Shown here: positions 8,758 through 17,050 of the stretch, in pieces
How the letters are laid out: every line of letters begins with the position of its first letter
How positions within the stretch are numbered: position 1 is the first letter of the stretch
Assembly: GCF_900156065.1 (NCBI RefSeq)
Contig: NZ_FTNF01000019.1
Location: forward strand, 35,826 to 99,825
Direction: 5' to 3'
DNA: 64,000 nucleotides
From: Micromonospora avicenniae
Lineage (GTDB): Bacteria > Actinomycetota > Actinomycetes > Mycobacteriales > Micromonosporaceae
Notes under the pieces: model-generated
Database searches by the model: none
Told to the model about the DNA's origin: nothing
The model's input: only the letters and a program-made list of their open reading frames with translations
Made by a program: the position numbers and the translations under genes

Positions 8758-8781
8758 CGCCGCCTCCGGTCGCCGCCGGGC

Positions 8782-9123
8782 TCAGCGCACCGCGGCGGGT
8801 TGCGGGGGCGCCGCGGCCTCCGTCGCGCCGAGCATCCCCCGGCGGTAGGCCCAGCGCTCGTAGACGAGCGTCGCGAACGGGGGCACGGCACAGGCCAGCG
8901 CCACGCCGGTGGCCAGCAAGCTCCACCGGTGGCGCCGGGCCACGAGGAGCACCAGCAGCAGGTACCCGACGAAGAGCGCGCCGTGGATCGGCCCGAAGAT
9001 CTTCACGCCCAGCTCGTTGCCGGGCGGGCCGTACTTGACCGCCATCCCGATCAGCAGACCGAGCCAGGAACACGCCTCGGCGATCGCCGCACCGACGAAC
9101 AGCCTGGTCACCCTGTCGCGCAT
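8782..9123 (-). CDS. DUF3817 family integral membrane protein
   Basis: 113 aa with three predicted membrane helices. The signature VTRLFVGAAIAEACSWLGLL, MAVKYGP and VKIFGPIHGALFVGYLLLV is typical of DUF3817 (YdzA-like) proteins, whose function is unknown. The ATG at 9123 was chosen because the homologous part starts there with a GGTGG-rich leader. Upstream in-frame starts (9153, 9333) would add an Arg/Pro-rich extension that crosses the divergent gene's promoter and are less likely. Confidence 0.85.
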   Translation of the reverse strand: MRDRVTRLFVGAAIAEACSWLGLLIGMAVKYGPPGNELGVKIFGPIHGALFVGYLLLVLLVARRHRWSLLATGVALACAVPPFATLVYERWAYRRGMLGATEAAAPPQPAAVR

Positions 9124-9202
9124 CGCCACCGCCACCACCCCTCGGCCGGCCATCGTAGCCGTGGCGGGGCCCGGAGCCGGACGCAACCGGCCGGACGCGA
9201 CG

Positions 9203-9229
9203 GGAATCACCCGAAGCGCGGACGGGTAG
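9203..9229 (+). promoter_or_regulatory. SigF-type promoter of the GCS2-family ligase
   Basis: GGAAT (9203-9207), 16 nt, GGGTAG (9224-9229). This fits the mycobacterial SigF consensus GGWWT-N16/17-GGGTA. It lies 79 nt before the chosen start. Confidence 0.5.
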
Positions 9230-9307
9230 AGAGGCTTCCACATGCTCTTCCCCCTTCCGCCCCCGAGTGGGAGGTTAGGAGGACCAGCGGCGACTCGGGT
9301 GGTGACC

Positions 9308-10786
9308 ATGGGCGAATTCGTCGGCACACGCACCTTCAGCCGGGAGGATCGGACACGCTACCGGGACAAGGTCCGCCGCTGCCTGGACGTCTTCGCCGAG
9401 ATGCTGCGCGAGTCCCACTTCGACGTGGACCGCCCGATGACCGGGCTGGAGATCGAGCTCAACCTCATCGACGCCGAGTCCCAGCCGGCCATGCGCAACG
9501 ACGAGGTGCTGGCGGCCATTGCCGACCCGAGCTTCCAGACCGAGCTCGGTCAGTTCAACCTGGAGATCAACGTCGCGCCGCGACGGCTGACAGGCACCGG
9601 CACCGCGCAGTTCGAGGAACATGTCCGGGCGAGCCTGAACGCCGCCGAGGAGAAGGCCCGGACGCTCGGCGCGCACCTGGTGATGATCGGCATCCTGCCG
9701 ACCCTGCTTCCCCACCACCTCGACGCCCGGACGCTGTCGGCCAACCCCCGCTACGAACTGCTCAACGAGCAGATCTTCGCCGCGCGCGGCGAGGACCTGC
9801 GGATCGCCATCAACGGGGTGGAACGGCTGGCGGTCACCGCCGACACGATCACGCCCGAGGCGGCCTGCACCAGCACCCAGTTCCACCTCCAGGTGAGCCC
9901 GGCCCAGTTCCCCGACTACTGGAACGCCGCGCAGGCCATCGCCGGGGTACAGGTGGCGGTGGGCGCCAACTCACCGCTCCTGTTCGGCCGGGAGCTGTGG
10001 CGGGAGACCCGGATCCCGTTGTTCCAGCAGGCCACCGACACCCGCCCGGAGGAGATCAAGGCGCAGGGCGTACGCCCCCGGGTGTGGTTCGGCGAGCGTT
10101 GGATCACCAGCGTCTTCGACCTGTTCGAGGAGAACGTCCGCTACTTTCCGGCGCTGTTGCCGGTCTGCGACGTGGAGGACCCGGCCGAGACGCTCTCGGC
10201 GGGCGGCGTGCCGAAGCTCGCCGAGCTGCGGCTGCACAACGGCACTGTCTACCGGTGGAACCGCCCGGTCTACGACGTGCTGAGAGGCCGGCCGCACCTG
10301 CGGGTGGAGAACCGGGTGCTGCCAGCCGGGCCGACCGTGGTGGACACCATCGCCAACGGCGCCTTCTACTTCGGCCTGGTCCGCGCGCTGGCCGAATCCG
10401 ACCGGCCACTGTGGTCACAGATGTCGTTCAGCGCCGCCGAGGAGAACTTCGGCAACTGCGCGAGGCACGGCATCGACGCGCAGGTCTTCTGGCCGGGCCT
10501 GGGCTACCTGCCGGTGACCGAGCTGGTGCTGCGCCGGCTCCTGCCGTTGGCCCACCACGGGCTGGACCACTGGGGGCTGGATCCGCAGGAGCGGGACCGG
10601 CTGCTCGGCATCATCGAGCAGCGCTGCCTGACCGGGCGCAACGGTGCGAGCTGGCAGGTCGGCACGCTGCACCGGCTGGAGTCCGCGGACCACCTGGACC
10701 GACCTGCGGCGCTGCGCGAAATCGTCCGGCACTACGTCGACCTGATGCACGGCAACCGGCCGGTGCACGAGTGGCCGCTGCCCTGA
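9308..10786 (+). CDS. glutamate-cysteine ligase family protein (GCS2)
   Basis: Predicted ATP-dependent carboxylate-amine ligase making gamma-glutamylcysteine or a similar gamma-glutamyl amide. The N-terminal block has the acidic metal/ATP-site motif TGLEIELNLID. Then follow LEINVAPR, the CTSTQFHLQ segment and the conserved ANSPLLFGRELWRETR stretch. The 492-aa length fits actinobacterial GCS2 proteins. In actinobacteria such enzymes may supply ergothioneine synthesis (EgtA) or an unassigned pathway; no other egt genes are nearby, so the product is not certain. The ATG at 9308 is preceded by an in-frame GTG at 9302, and AGGAGG lies rather far upstream, so the start is uncertain by a few codons. 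Confidence 0.85.
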   Translation: MGEFVGTRTFSREDRTRYRDKVRRCLDVFAEMLRESHFDVDRPMTGLEIELNLIDAESQPAMRNDEVLAAIADPSFQTELGQFNLEINVAPRRLTGTGTAQFEEHVRASLNAAEEKARTLGAHLVMIGILPTLLPHHLDARTLSANPRYELLNEQIFAARGEDLRIAINGVERLAVTADTITPEAACTSTQFHLQVSPAQFPDYWNAAQAIAGVQVAVGANSPLLFGRELWRETRIPLFQQATDTRPEEIKAQGVRPRVWFGERWITSVFDLFEENVRYFPALLPVCDVEDPAETLSAGGVPKLAELRLHNGTVYRWNRPVYDVLRGRPHLRVENRVLPAGPTVVDTIANGAFYFGLVRALAESDRPLWSQMSFSAAEENFGNCARHGIDAQVFWPGLGYLPVTELVLRRLLPLAHHGLDHWGLDPQERDRLLGIIEQRCLTGRNGASWQVGTLHRLESADHLDRPAALREIVRHYVDLMHGNRPVHEWPLP

Positions 10787-10791
10787 ACGGC

Positions 10792-11388
10792 TCAGTCCCA
10801 CGGCGACGGGTCGTCGCGCAGCCTGCTGTAGAGGTAGCCGTCGCGCCACTGCCCGGCGCGGAACTCGCAGGCGCGGACCACGCCCTCGAGCCGGAAGCCC
10901 GCCTTCTCCAGCGACCGCTGCTCGGGCACGTTCTCCGGGTGCGTGCCGGCCTGGATGCGCTGCACAGGGGTATACGCGAAGAGGTAGTCGCAGAGCAGGG
11001 CCTGCGCCCGCCAGCCGACGCCCCGCCCGCGCCACTGCGGCAGCAGGGCGATGCCGATCTCCCAGTAGGTGGCCCTGGGGGCGTACTGGCCGGCCCGGTA
11101 GCTCACGAAACCGGCGGCGGTCGCGTCCGGGCCTGCCTCGACCACCAGTCGGCCGTCCTCCGTGCCGAGCCAGCCGTCGACCGCGAAGCGCCGCACGGGT
11201 GCGCCCGGGTCGCGGAAGCCGCCCCAGTCCAGGCCGATCAGGCCGGGCTCGGTGCAGAACCGTCGGAACATGGCGAGGTCGGGTTCGGCCACCGGGCGCA
11301 TCCGTACGCCGATGCCGTCGGTCTCGTGAGCGATGCCGGGCACGGACACCGGCGGGTAGCCGCCCTCCACGACGGACAGGCTAACCAT
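10792..11388 (-). CDS. GNAT family N-acetyltransferase (RimJ/RimL type)
   Basis: 198-aa acyl-CoA-dependent acetyltransferase. The acetyl-CoA binding loop is visible as LLPQWRGRGVGWRAQALL (R/Q-x-x-G-x-G/A). It is followed by the NPENVPEQRSLEKAGF-like segment (here HPENVPEQRSLEKAGFRLEG) that is typical of the RimL branch. The start codon overlaps the stop of the upstream ion channel gene by 8 nt (11381-11388, ATG...TAG), indicating translational coupling. The substrate is unknown; protein N-termini or small amines are acetylated by relatives. Confidence 0.88.
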   Translation of the reverse strand: MVSLSVVEGGYPPVSVPGIAHETDGIGVRMRPVAEPDLAMFRRFCTEPGLIGLDWGGFRDPGAPVRRFAVDGWLGTEDGRLVVEAGPDATAAGFVSYRAGQYAPRATYWEIGIALLPQWRGRGVGWRAQALLCDYLFAYTPVQRIQAGTHPENVPEQRSLEKAGFRLEGVVRACEFRAGQWRDGYLYSRLRDDPSPWD

Positions 11389-12442
11389 CGGAGCGCCGGC
11401 CCGCCGCCCCGTACCGCACGTGCGCGTCCTCGCGGTCGATGCGCAGTTCCCGCTCCAATTCGGTGATGACGGCGCGCAGGTCGTCCAGCCGCTGGGTCAG
11501 CGCGATGCGGTCGACCTCGTCGGGCACGCCGTCACCGTCCTCGTCGTACCCGGGGGCCAACCGCTCGGTCATCTCCAGGCGGCGCGCCTCCTCCATCGAG
11601 TTGACGATGACCGCGATCAGGATGTTGAGCAGCAGGTTCACCGTGATGATCACGTAGCTGACGTAGTAGAGCAGAGTCCACGGAGACACCGCCATGCCCT
11701 GTTCCATCAGGTCGGGCAGCGTCTCCAGGGACAGCAGCACGAACAGCGTCAGCAGCGACCGTCCGATGTCGCCGTACTGCTCCGGGTACGTGTCACCGAA
11801 GATCAGCCAGCCGGCCATGCCGTAGACGTAGAGGGTCACCATGGCCAGCGCGAGGAAACCGGCGACGCCGGGGAGGCTGCGCAGCAGCGCCGCCAGGATC
11901 GTCCGCAGACCCGGCGAGAACCGGACCAGCCGCAGCACCCGGGCCACCCGCAGCACGCGCAGCAGCGGGGACTCCCCCTGCAGGCCGGGAACGAAGATCG
12001 CCAGGGTGACCAGGAAGTCGAAGATGTTCCAACCGTGCCGGAAGAAGTCCTGCGGACGCCGCCCGTAGGCGAGCACCCGGATGACGATCTCGGTGACGAA
12101 AGCGGCCCGGAACGCCAGCTCCAGCCAGCGCAGGACGGGCCCGGCCGCCCCCAGGTGTGAGAACGTCTCGATGCCGAGGACGACCCCGTTGGCCACGATG
12201 AGGACGATGATCGCGATCTCGAACGGCCGGGACCGGACGGCGCGGGCGCACCGCTGGGACAACCGCGTAAAGGTCGACGGCGGCACGGCGGCAGCCCGCC
12301 GCGGGCGGGGCGGGTGGATGCGACTCACCGCCGAGCAGACCCCGCCGTCGGCACCTCGTGATCGGGCCGGTGGGTCGCGACGGGCATGCCGACACCCTAT
12401 CGAGCCCGCGAGCCGACGGACGCTCCCGTGGTCGAGGGCCAC
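11381..12442 (-). CDS. voltage-gated ion channel (bacterial Nav/Ion_trans type) with a Ca-binding-like loop and coiled coil
   Basis: Six-helix voltage-gated cation channel subunit. S1 starts near residue 73. S4 carries five arginines at every third position (R162, R165, R168, R171, R174). The pore helix and filter read LLSLETLPDLM with E240 at the place of the selectivity glutamate of NaChBac (TLESW), so the ion preference cannot be assumed. After S6 (NLLLNILIAVIVNSMEEA), residues 300-311 read DEDGDGVPDEVD, matching the D-x-D-x-D-G-x-x-D-x-x-D calcium loop of thrombospondin type 3 repeats. A coiled coil at about 314-336 would hold a tetramer. The first 50 residues are Arg/Pro-rich; GTG 12328 is an alternative start giving a more usual N-terminus. 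Confidence 0.87.
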   Translation of the reverse strand: MALDHGSVRRLAGSIGCRHARRDPPARSRGADGGVCSAVSRIHPPRPRRAAAVPPSTFTRLSQRCARAVRSRPFEIAIIVLIVANGVVLGIETFSHLGAAGPVLRWLELAFRAAFVTEIVIRVLAYGRRPQDFFRHGWNIFDFLVTLAIFVPGLQGESPLLRVLRVARVLRLVRFSPGLRTILAALLRSLPGVAGFLALAMVTLYVYGMAGWLIFGDTYPEQYGDIGRSLLTLFVLLSLETLPDLMEQGMAVSPWTLLYYVSYVIITVNLLLNILIAVIVNSMEEARRLEMTERLAPGYDEDGDGVPDEVDRIALTQRLDDLRAVITELERELRIDREDAHVRYGAAGRRSDG

Positions 12443-12451
12443 CCGGAACCG

Positions 12452-13624
12452 TCACACGGTGAGCAGCACCTTGGTGCACTCGTCCCGCTTCTTCTGGAAG
12501 GTCTTGTATCCCCTCGGCGCGTCCTCGAGCGGCATCCGGTGGCTGACGATGAAGCTCGGGTCGAGCTCGCCGCGTTGGATGCGCTCCAGCAGCGGCCGGG
12601 TGTAGCGCTGCACATGGCACTGTCCGGTGCGCATGGTCAGCGCCCGGTTCATGAACGCGCCCATGGGGAACTTGTCGATGAATCCGCCGTACGCGCCCAC
12701 CACGGAGACCACTCCGCCGCTACGGCAGGCCAGGATCGCTTGACGCAGCGCGAACGGACGCTCCGTCTCCGCCCGGACCGCCTGCTTGGCCCGGTCGTAC
12801 GCGTAGATTGCCGCGTTACCGTGGTGCCCTTCCAGGCCCACGGCGTCGATGCACGCGTCCGGGCCCCGACCGGCGGTCAGCTCGTTGAGCGCGTCCAGCA
12901 CGTCTGTCTCTTCGTAGTTGATCGTCTCGGCGCCGGTGTGCTCCCGGGCCAGCCTCAGCCGGTACGGGTACCGGTCGATGACGAACACCCGCTCCGCGCC
13001 GAGCAGTTGGGCGCTGGCGGCGGCGAGCAGCCCGACCGGGCCGGCTCCCCAGATGGCCACCAGGTGCCCCGGCTTGATGTCGCACATCTCGGCACCCATG
13101 TAGCCGGTCGGGAAGACGTCCGCGAGCATCACCGCCTGTTCGTCCGGCACCTCGTCGGGCACCTTCAGCGGGCCGACGTCCGCGAACGGCACCCGCGCGT
13201 ACTCGGCCTGGCCTCCGGCGTAGCCCCCGAGGAGATGGGAGTAGCCGAAGATACCCCCCGGCGAGTGCCCCATGATCTTCTCGGCGATGCCGGCGTTGGG
13301 GTTGGAGTTCTCGCAGACCGAGTAGAGGCCGCGCTGACAGGACGTGCAGTGTCCACAGGCGATCGGGAAGGGCACCACCACCCGGTCGCCCGGGCGCAGG
13401 TTGCGCACCTGCGGACCGACCTCGACGACCTCGCCCATGAACTCGTGTCCCAGGATGTCGCCCTTGCGCATCGCTGGGATGTAGCCGTGGTAGAGGTGCA
13501 GGTCGGAGCCGCAGATCGCGGTCGTGGTGATCCGTACGATCGCGTCTCGGGGACTCAGGATCGTCGGGTCCGGCACGTCGATGACCTTGACCTTGTCCCT
13601 GCCCATCCAGGCGGTGGCCCTCAT
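12452..13624 (-). CDS. zinc-dependent alcohol dehydrogenase (glutathione-independent formaldehyde dehydrogenase-like)
   Basis: 390-aa medium-chain dehydrogenase/reductase that oxidises an alcohol or aldehyde with NAD(P). Catalytic zinc ligands appear in TTAICGSDLHLYHG and GHEFMGEVVEVG. The structural-zinc region is CGHCTSCQRGLYSVCE, and the Rossmann motif is WGAGPVGLLAAASA. The FDH-like subgroup is suggested by YGYIPAMRKGDILGHEF-type residues and the insert near 255-300. ATG 13624 has AAAGGAGC 6 nt upstream, which decides the start; in-frame DNA further upstream belongs to the SRPBCC gene read in another frame. It sits 28 nt behind the SRPBCC gene as an operon. Confidence 0.9.
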   Translation of the reverse strand: MRATAWMGRDKVKVIDVPDPTILSPRDAIVRITTTAICGSDLHLYHGYIPAMRKGDILGHEFMGEVVEVGPQVRNLRPGDRVVVPFPIACGHCTSCQRGLYSVCENSNPNAGIAEKIMGHSPGGIFGYSHLLGGYAGGQAEYARVPFADVGPLKVPDEVPDEQAVMLADVFPTGYMGAEMCDIKPGHLVAIWGAGPVGLLAAASAQLLGAERVFVIDRYPYRLRLAREHTGAETINYEETDVLDALNELTAGRGPDACIDAVGLEGHHGNAAIYAYDRAKQAVRAETERPFALRQAILACRSGGVVSVVGAYGGFIDKFPMGAFMNRALTMRTGQCHVQRYTRPLLERIQRGELDPSFIVSHRMPLEDAPRGYKTFQKKRDECTKVLLTV

Positions 13625-13652
13625 CCTTGCTCCTTTTCGTGCGCCGGGCGGT

Positions 13653-14609
13653 TCAGGGCCGGATGCCGCTGGGCATCGGTTGGGCGGGACGCTGCATGAT
13701 CTGCTGCCGGGCGGAGATTCCTTCCGGGCTACCCTCCGAGCGGACCACGTCGCCGGTCTCGAGCACCTGCTTGAACCGGCGCAGGTCGTCGCGGACCTGC
13801 TGCTCCGGCTCCTCGCCGAACAGCTTGGCCACGGCGCGGCCCAGTGCTCCGGCCGGGGGCGCGTAACCCAGTTGGACGCGCACCTCGGTGCCCCGCTCGC
13901 CGGGGGCGGGCACGAACCGGACCCGACCGGCGTTGGGCACCCGGGTGCCGGGCAGCGAGCGCCAGGCGATCGACCGGTTCGGCTGGTCGTCGACGATCTC
14001 CGCGTCCCATTCGATGTGGCGGCCGGCAGGCCCCCGCGCCGTCCAGTGCGACCGGCGCAGGTCGATCGCGCGGATCGACTCCACGTGCGACATGAACCGG
14101 GGCAGGTTCTCCACATCCCGCCAGTACCGGTACGCCTCGGCCGGGGTGCGGTTGACTGTCACCGCCATGTCGATACGGATCTTCCGCTCGTGGGCCCGGC
14201 GGGCGCGCGCCGTGCCGAACGCGGCGAGCAGGTCGAGGGCGGTGATGCCGGCCACCACGGCCGTGGTCAGCGCCAGCCGTCGACGCCGCTCACCGCAGCG
14301 GTCGGCCATCGCCTGCCCGAGCAGGCCCAGGTCCATGGCGTCGCCGGCCACGCGCGTCCAGGTCCAGGCGGACAGGCGGCGCCCGGCGACGAGACCGAGC
14401 CCGTGCCCCAGCTCGCGGGCTCCGACGGCCGGGATGACCGTGCGGGCGGCCGGCGAGTCGTCCACGCCGGTGACCCGGGCGAGCCGGCCGGGCGCGGCCA
14501 CGGCGGTGGCCCCGAGGGCGAGGCTGAGCCAGCCGAGGGCACGGGGCAGCCAGGGATCGCGGACGGGTGAGTCCAGTTCGGGCAGCAGCACTCCGTCGAT
14601 TCGGTTCAC
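13653..14609 (-). CDS. SRPBCC family protein (polyketide cyclase/dehydrase-like) with N-terminal membrane part
   Basis: 318 aa. The first 130 residues hold two or three hydrophobic helices (LPRALGWLSLALGATAVAAP; LALTTAVVAGITALDLLAAF). Residues about 145-275 form a START/SRPBCC ligand-binding fold (AVTVNRTPAEAYRYWRDVENLPRFMSHVESI). Such proteins bind hydrophobic ligands or help ubiquinone-type partners; no activity can be assigned here. The GTG start at 14609 has GGAGGG 6 nt upstream. It is followed by the FDH-like dehydrogenase, a pairing seen repeatedly in actinobacteria as I recall, suggesting a shared lipophilic substrate or redox partner. Confidence 0.83.
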   Translation of the reverse strand: MNRIDGVLLPELDSPVRDPWLPRALGWLSLALGATAVAAPGRLARVTGVDDSPAARTVIPAVGARELGHGLGLVAGRRLSAWTWTRVAGDAMDLGLLGQAMADRCGERRRRLALTTAVVAGITALDLLAAFGTARARRAHERKIRIDMAVTVNRTPAEAYRYWRDVENLPRFMSHVESIRAIDLRRSHWTARGPAGRHIEWDAEIVDDQPNRSIAWRSLPGTRVPNAGRVRFVPAPGERGTEVRVQLGYAPPAGALGRAVAKLFGEEPEQQVRDDLRRFKQVLETGDVVRSEGSPEGISARQQIMQRPAQPMPSGIRP

Positions 14610-14976
14610 GTCGGTCCCTCCGCAGGGCGTGGCCGCCGGCCGGCGGCGTGGCGGGTAGCACCCGCCACCGTGACGCTATGCGGTAGGGCGGCCCGGTGTG
14701 CCCGGTTCCGGAGAGAACATCCGGTATCCCAAGATTGCCCAGACAAACCGCCCCACCGCACCCCCACGCCCGCGGGCGAAAAACCGGACACCACCGCCAG
14801 CCACCCCACACCCCGGCGCATGGTCAACTCGACCTCCATGAAGTCGGGGCATCCACGCGTCCCGGACACCACGACATCAAGGAACCCGAGTCGATCAACC
14901 GGATCGGGGCCACCACCAAGGCCCCAGCCGAGAGTTCAAGGAGGGGCAGACGGCACGGACGCGAGCACTTCGCAGG
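14610..14976. other. divergent intergenic region, SRPBCC gene / secreted protein gene
   Basis: No gene is supported here. Minus-strand positions around 14725-14752 read GGTTT, about 14 nt, GGGATA, a poor SigF-like match that could drive the SRPBCC operon. AAGGAGG at 14938-14944 is a strong ribosome site with no ordinary start codon at the right distance. Confidence 0.5.
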
Positions 14977-15678
14977 TTGGCCTCGGCGTACGCCAGCGGC
15001 GCGCTGGCCCTCGCCCTGATCGCACCCGGTCCGGTCGACGATCCGCAGCCGTCCCGCCCGGCCCCGGCCGCGAACGTCACGCCGGCCGGTCCGCCCGTCT
15101 TCGAGGAGCCCCGCCCCCCGCTGCTGCCGGCCGACTTCCGGGGAGAGGGCCGCTACATCGTCCGCGACCTCGGGGTCGACGTGCCCTCCACCTGGCAGGG
15201 CCGGGGCGGCGACAGTCAGATGACCGCCGACGGCCCGGAGCACCCGATGTGGTTCACGAACCTGATCTACCGCAACACGCCCTACACGCTCACCTACAAG
15301 TGGCCGGGCATCCCGCCGGACCCGCCCCGCCAGTGCGACCGGGTCGGGTTCTTCAACCGGCAGATCCTCAACGACCTGCTGAAGACCGCTCGGTTCGTGG
15401 GGCCGGAGATCCTCCAGGGGACGAAAGACCGGCGCGTCGATCACTGGCGGGTCGGCGTGGTCGGGGGTTCGACCCAGCCGGGAGAGAACCTACGGTTCCC
15501 GATCGCGCTCGGAGACGTCTACGTCGACCAGCGGAACCCGAGCAAGTGGTGGCAAGTGCTGCAGTTCGGCTTCCAGAACCTCTTCGATCCCGCACTCGAC
15601 GAGTGGTTCACGATGACCACGTTCAGCCACCAGCCGGGGCAGGTCACCCTTCCCGACCGGTGCCCGCCACCGACATGA
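14977..15678 (+). CDS. secreted hypothetical protein, 233 aa
   Basis: I do not recognise this family. The frame begins with a signal-peptide-like stretch (LASAYASGALALALIAP) followed by a Pro/Ala-rich linker. The mature domain is aromatic-rich (WFTNLIYRNTPYTLTYKWPG, KWWQVLQFGFQNLFDP) and carries one Cys near residue 120. The start is odd: only TTG 14977 is available in frame. A strong AAGGAGG lies 33 nt upstream, and the frame between them (TRALRR) would give a better basic signal-peptide N-terminus starting at a non-standard ACG (14950 or 14959). A sequencing slip or a non-AUG start is possible. Confidence 0.65.
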   Translation: MASAYASGALALALIAPGPVDDPQPSRPAPAANVTPAGPPVFEEPRPPLLPADFRGEGRYIVRDLGVDVPSTWQGRGGDSQMTADGPEHPMWFTNLIYRNTPYTLTYKWPGIPPDPPRQCDRVGFFNRQILNDLLKTARFVGPEILQGTKDRRVDHWRVGVVGGSTQPGENLRFPIALGDVYVDQRNPSKWWQVLQFGFQNLFDPALDEWFTMTTFSHQPGQVTLPDRCPPPT

Positions 15679-15695
15679 GGCTCGTCGCCCCGTCC

Positions 15696-17006
15696 TCAGA
15701 TCTCGTCGCGGACCAGCCGGATCAGCCGATCGAGGACGCGGCCGCCGCTCACCCGCAGGCCATCGTGCTCGTACTCGTTGGTGATCCAGGTGCGCAGGCC
15801 GCGCACCGCTCGTGCCGAGGCCAACGAGTCGCCGGTGTCGACGTACATGTCGTCGTGGTAGACGGCGGCGGCCACCGGCACCTCGTTGCGGGCCAGCTGC
15901 CGCGGGTCGTACAGGTCCGGCCACTCCTCGCGCTGCGCCAGCAGCCGCGCCGCCTCGCGCAGCGGGGCCAACGCCGGATCGGTGGTGAACATCCAGGGAT
16001 AGATCATCTCGCCGGTCAGCAACACCGGCTCGTTCCCCGCCAGCGCCCGGTCGACGTCGAACTGCGGGAACTCCGCGCGTACCGTCTCGGCCGCCCACCC
16101 GGTGGCGCGCGGTGACACCGAACGCTGAGCATAGATCGACTCATGCAGCACCGCGTAGAGCGGGCCACTCGCGTACGAGAGGTGGCCCTGGATCTGGGCG
16201 AGGAACGGATCGGAGAGCTGGCCGCCGGGCACACCGGGCAGGAAGGCGTCTTCGAGCAGATAGTGCAGGGTGTGTGAACCGCTCCCGGCGCCCAGGGTGG
16301 TGCCGATCGCCTGGAACGCCTCGGCGGTCAGCAGCCCGCCACCGGGCAGCCGCACCACCCGCTCCCGCAGGTGCCGCACGACGGCGCGCACAGTTTCGAC
16401 GTCCTCGGGGTAGCGCGCGTAGTGCGCCTCGACCTTGCGCTGTACGCGGGGGTAGGCGGCCCGGTAGACCTCCTGCGCCGTGCTGCGCAGCCCGGGGAGA
16501 CCGCCGGCCACGAGGGCCTCGCGGACGCCTTCGGGCGCGTACGACAGGTAGGTGAGGACGCAGAAGCCGCCATAGCTCTGCCCGAGCAGGCTCCACCGCC
16601 CGTCCTCGCCGAGGAGTTCCCGGCGGATCAGCTCGCAGTCCCGCACGATCGAATCGGCACGGAAGTGCGCCAGATACTCGGCCTGCGCCGGCGCGTCGCC
16701 GCGCAGCGGCAGTGTGTGCCGGTCGGCGGGGGTGGAGCGGCCGGTGCCGCGCTGGTCCAGCAGCAGCACCCGGAAGTTGTCGAGCGCCCGGTCCAGCCAG
16801 CCGTCCCGGCCCACGGGGCGCGGTGACCGGCCGCCCGGCCCGCCCTGCAGGAAGAGCAGCCAGGGCAGCGAGTCGCGCTCCCGGCCGGCGGCCACAACCT
16901 CCCGGGCGTACACCTCGATCTGCTCACCAGCCGGGTCTGCGTGGTCGAGCGGTACCGGGAAGCGGTGGTCGGTGATGACGGTTCCTGGGTGGCGGTAGGT
17001 CGGCAC
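15696..17006 (-). CDS. proline iminopeptidase (alpha/beta hydrolase, peptidase S33)
   Basis: 436-aa serine peptidase removing N-terminal proline residues. The motifs are all in place: the oxyanion-hole GGPGG at 55-59, DQRGTGRS at 84-91, and the nucleophile elbow GQSYGG with S144. The acid and His are expected near the C-terminus (DDMYVD and NEYEHDGL). The insert at about 190-330 is the typical helical cap of the larger PIP subgroup. There is no signal peptide, so it acts in the cytoplasm. The HExxH gene lies 44 nt upstream on the same strand, and the pair is probably co-transcribed. Confidence 0.92.
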   Translation of the reverse strand: MPTYRHPGTVITDHRFPVPLDHADPAGEQIEVYAREVVAAGRERDSLPWLLFLQGGPGGRSPRPVGRDGWLDRALDNFRVLLLDQRGTGRSTPADRHTLPLRGDAPAQAEYLAHFRADSIVRDCELIRRELLGEDGRWSLLGQSYGGFCVLTYLSYAPEGVREALVAGGLPGLRSTAQEVYRAAYPRVQRKVEAHYARYPEDVETVRAVVRHLRERVVRLPGGGLLTAEAFQAIGTTLGAGSGSHTLHYLLEDAFLPGVPGGQLSDPFLAQIQGHLSYASGPLYAVLHESIYAQRSVSPRATGWAAETVRAEFPQFDVDRALAGNEPVLLTGEMIYPWMFTTDPALAPLREAARLLAQREEWPDLYDPRQLARNEVPVAAAVYHDDMYVDTGDSLASARAVRGLRTWITNEYEHDGLRVSGGRVLDRLIRLVRDEI

Positions 17007-17050
17007 AGGTCACCTTTCGGGGATCGGTTACGTGGCTGGCGGGATCGGCG

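Noticed and set aside
8800..11466. 888-codon plus-strand frame overlapping the GCS2 ligase
   Set aside because: Product is Arg/Gly/Ala-rich shadow; the GCS2 motifs are in another frame.
13625..14116. N-terminal extension of the Zn-alcohol dehydrogenase frame
   Set aside because: It is the SRPBCC gene read in the wrong frame; AAAGGAGC in front of ATG 13624 fixes the true start.
14606..14872. 88-codon minus-strand frame upstream of the SRPBCC gene
   Set aside because: No ribosome site, no recognisable domain, and it overlaps the likely promoter region.
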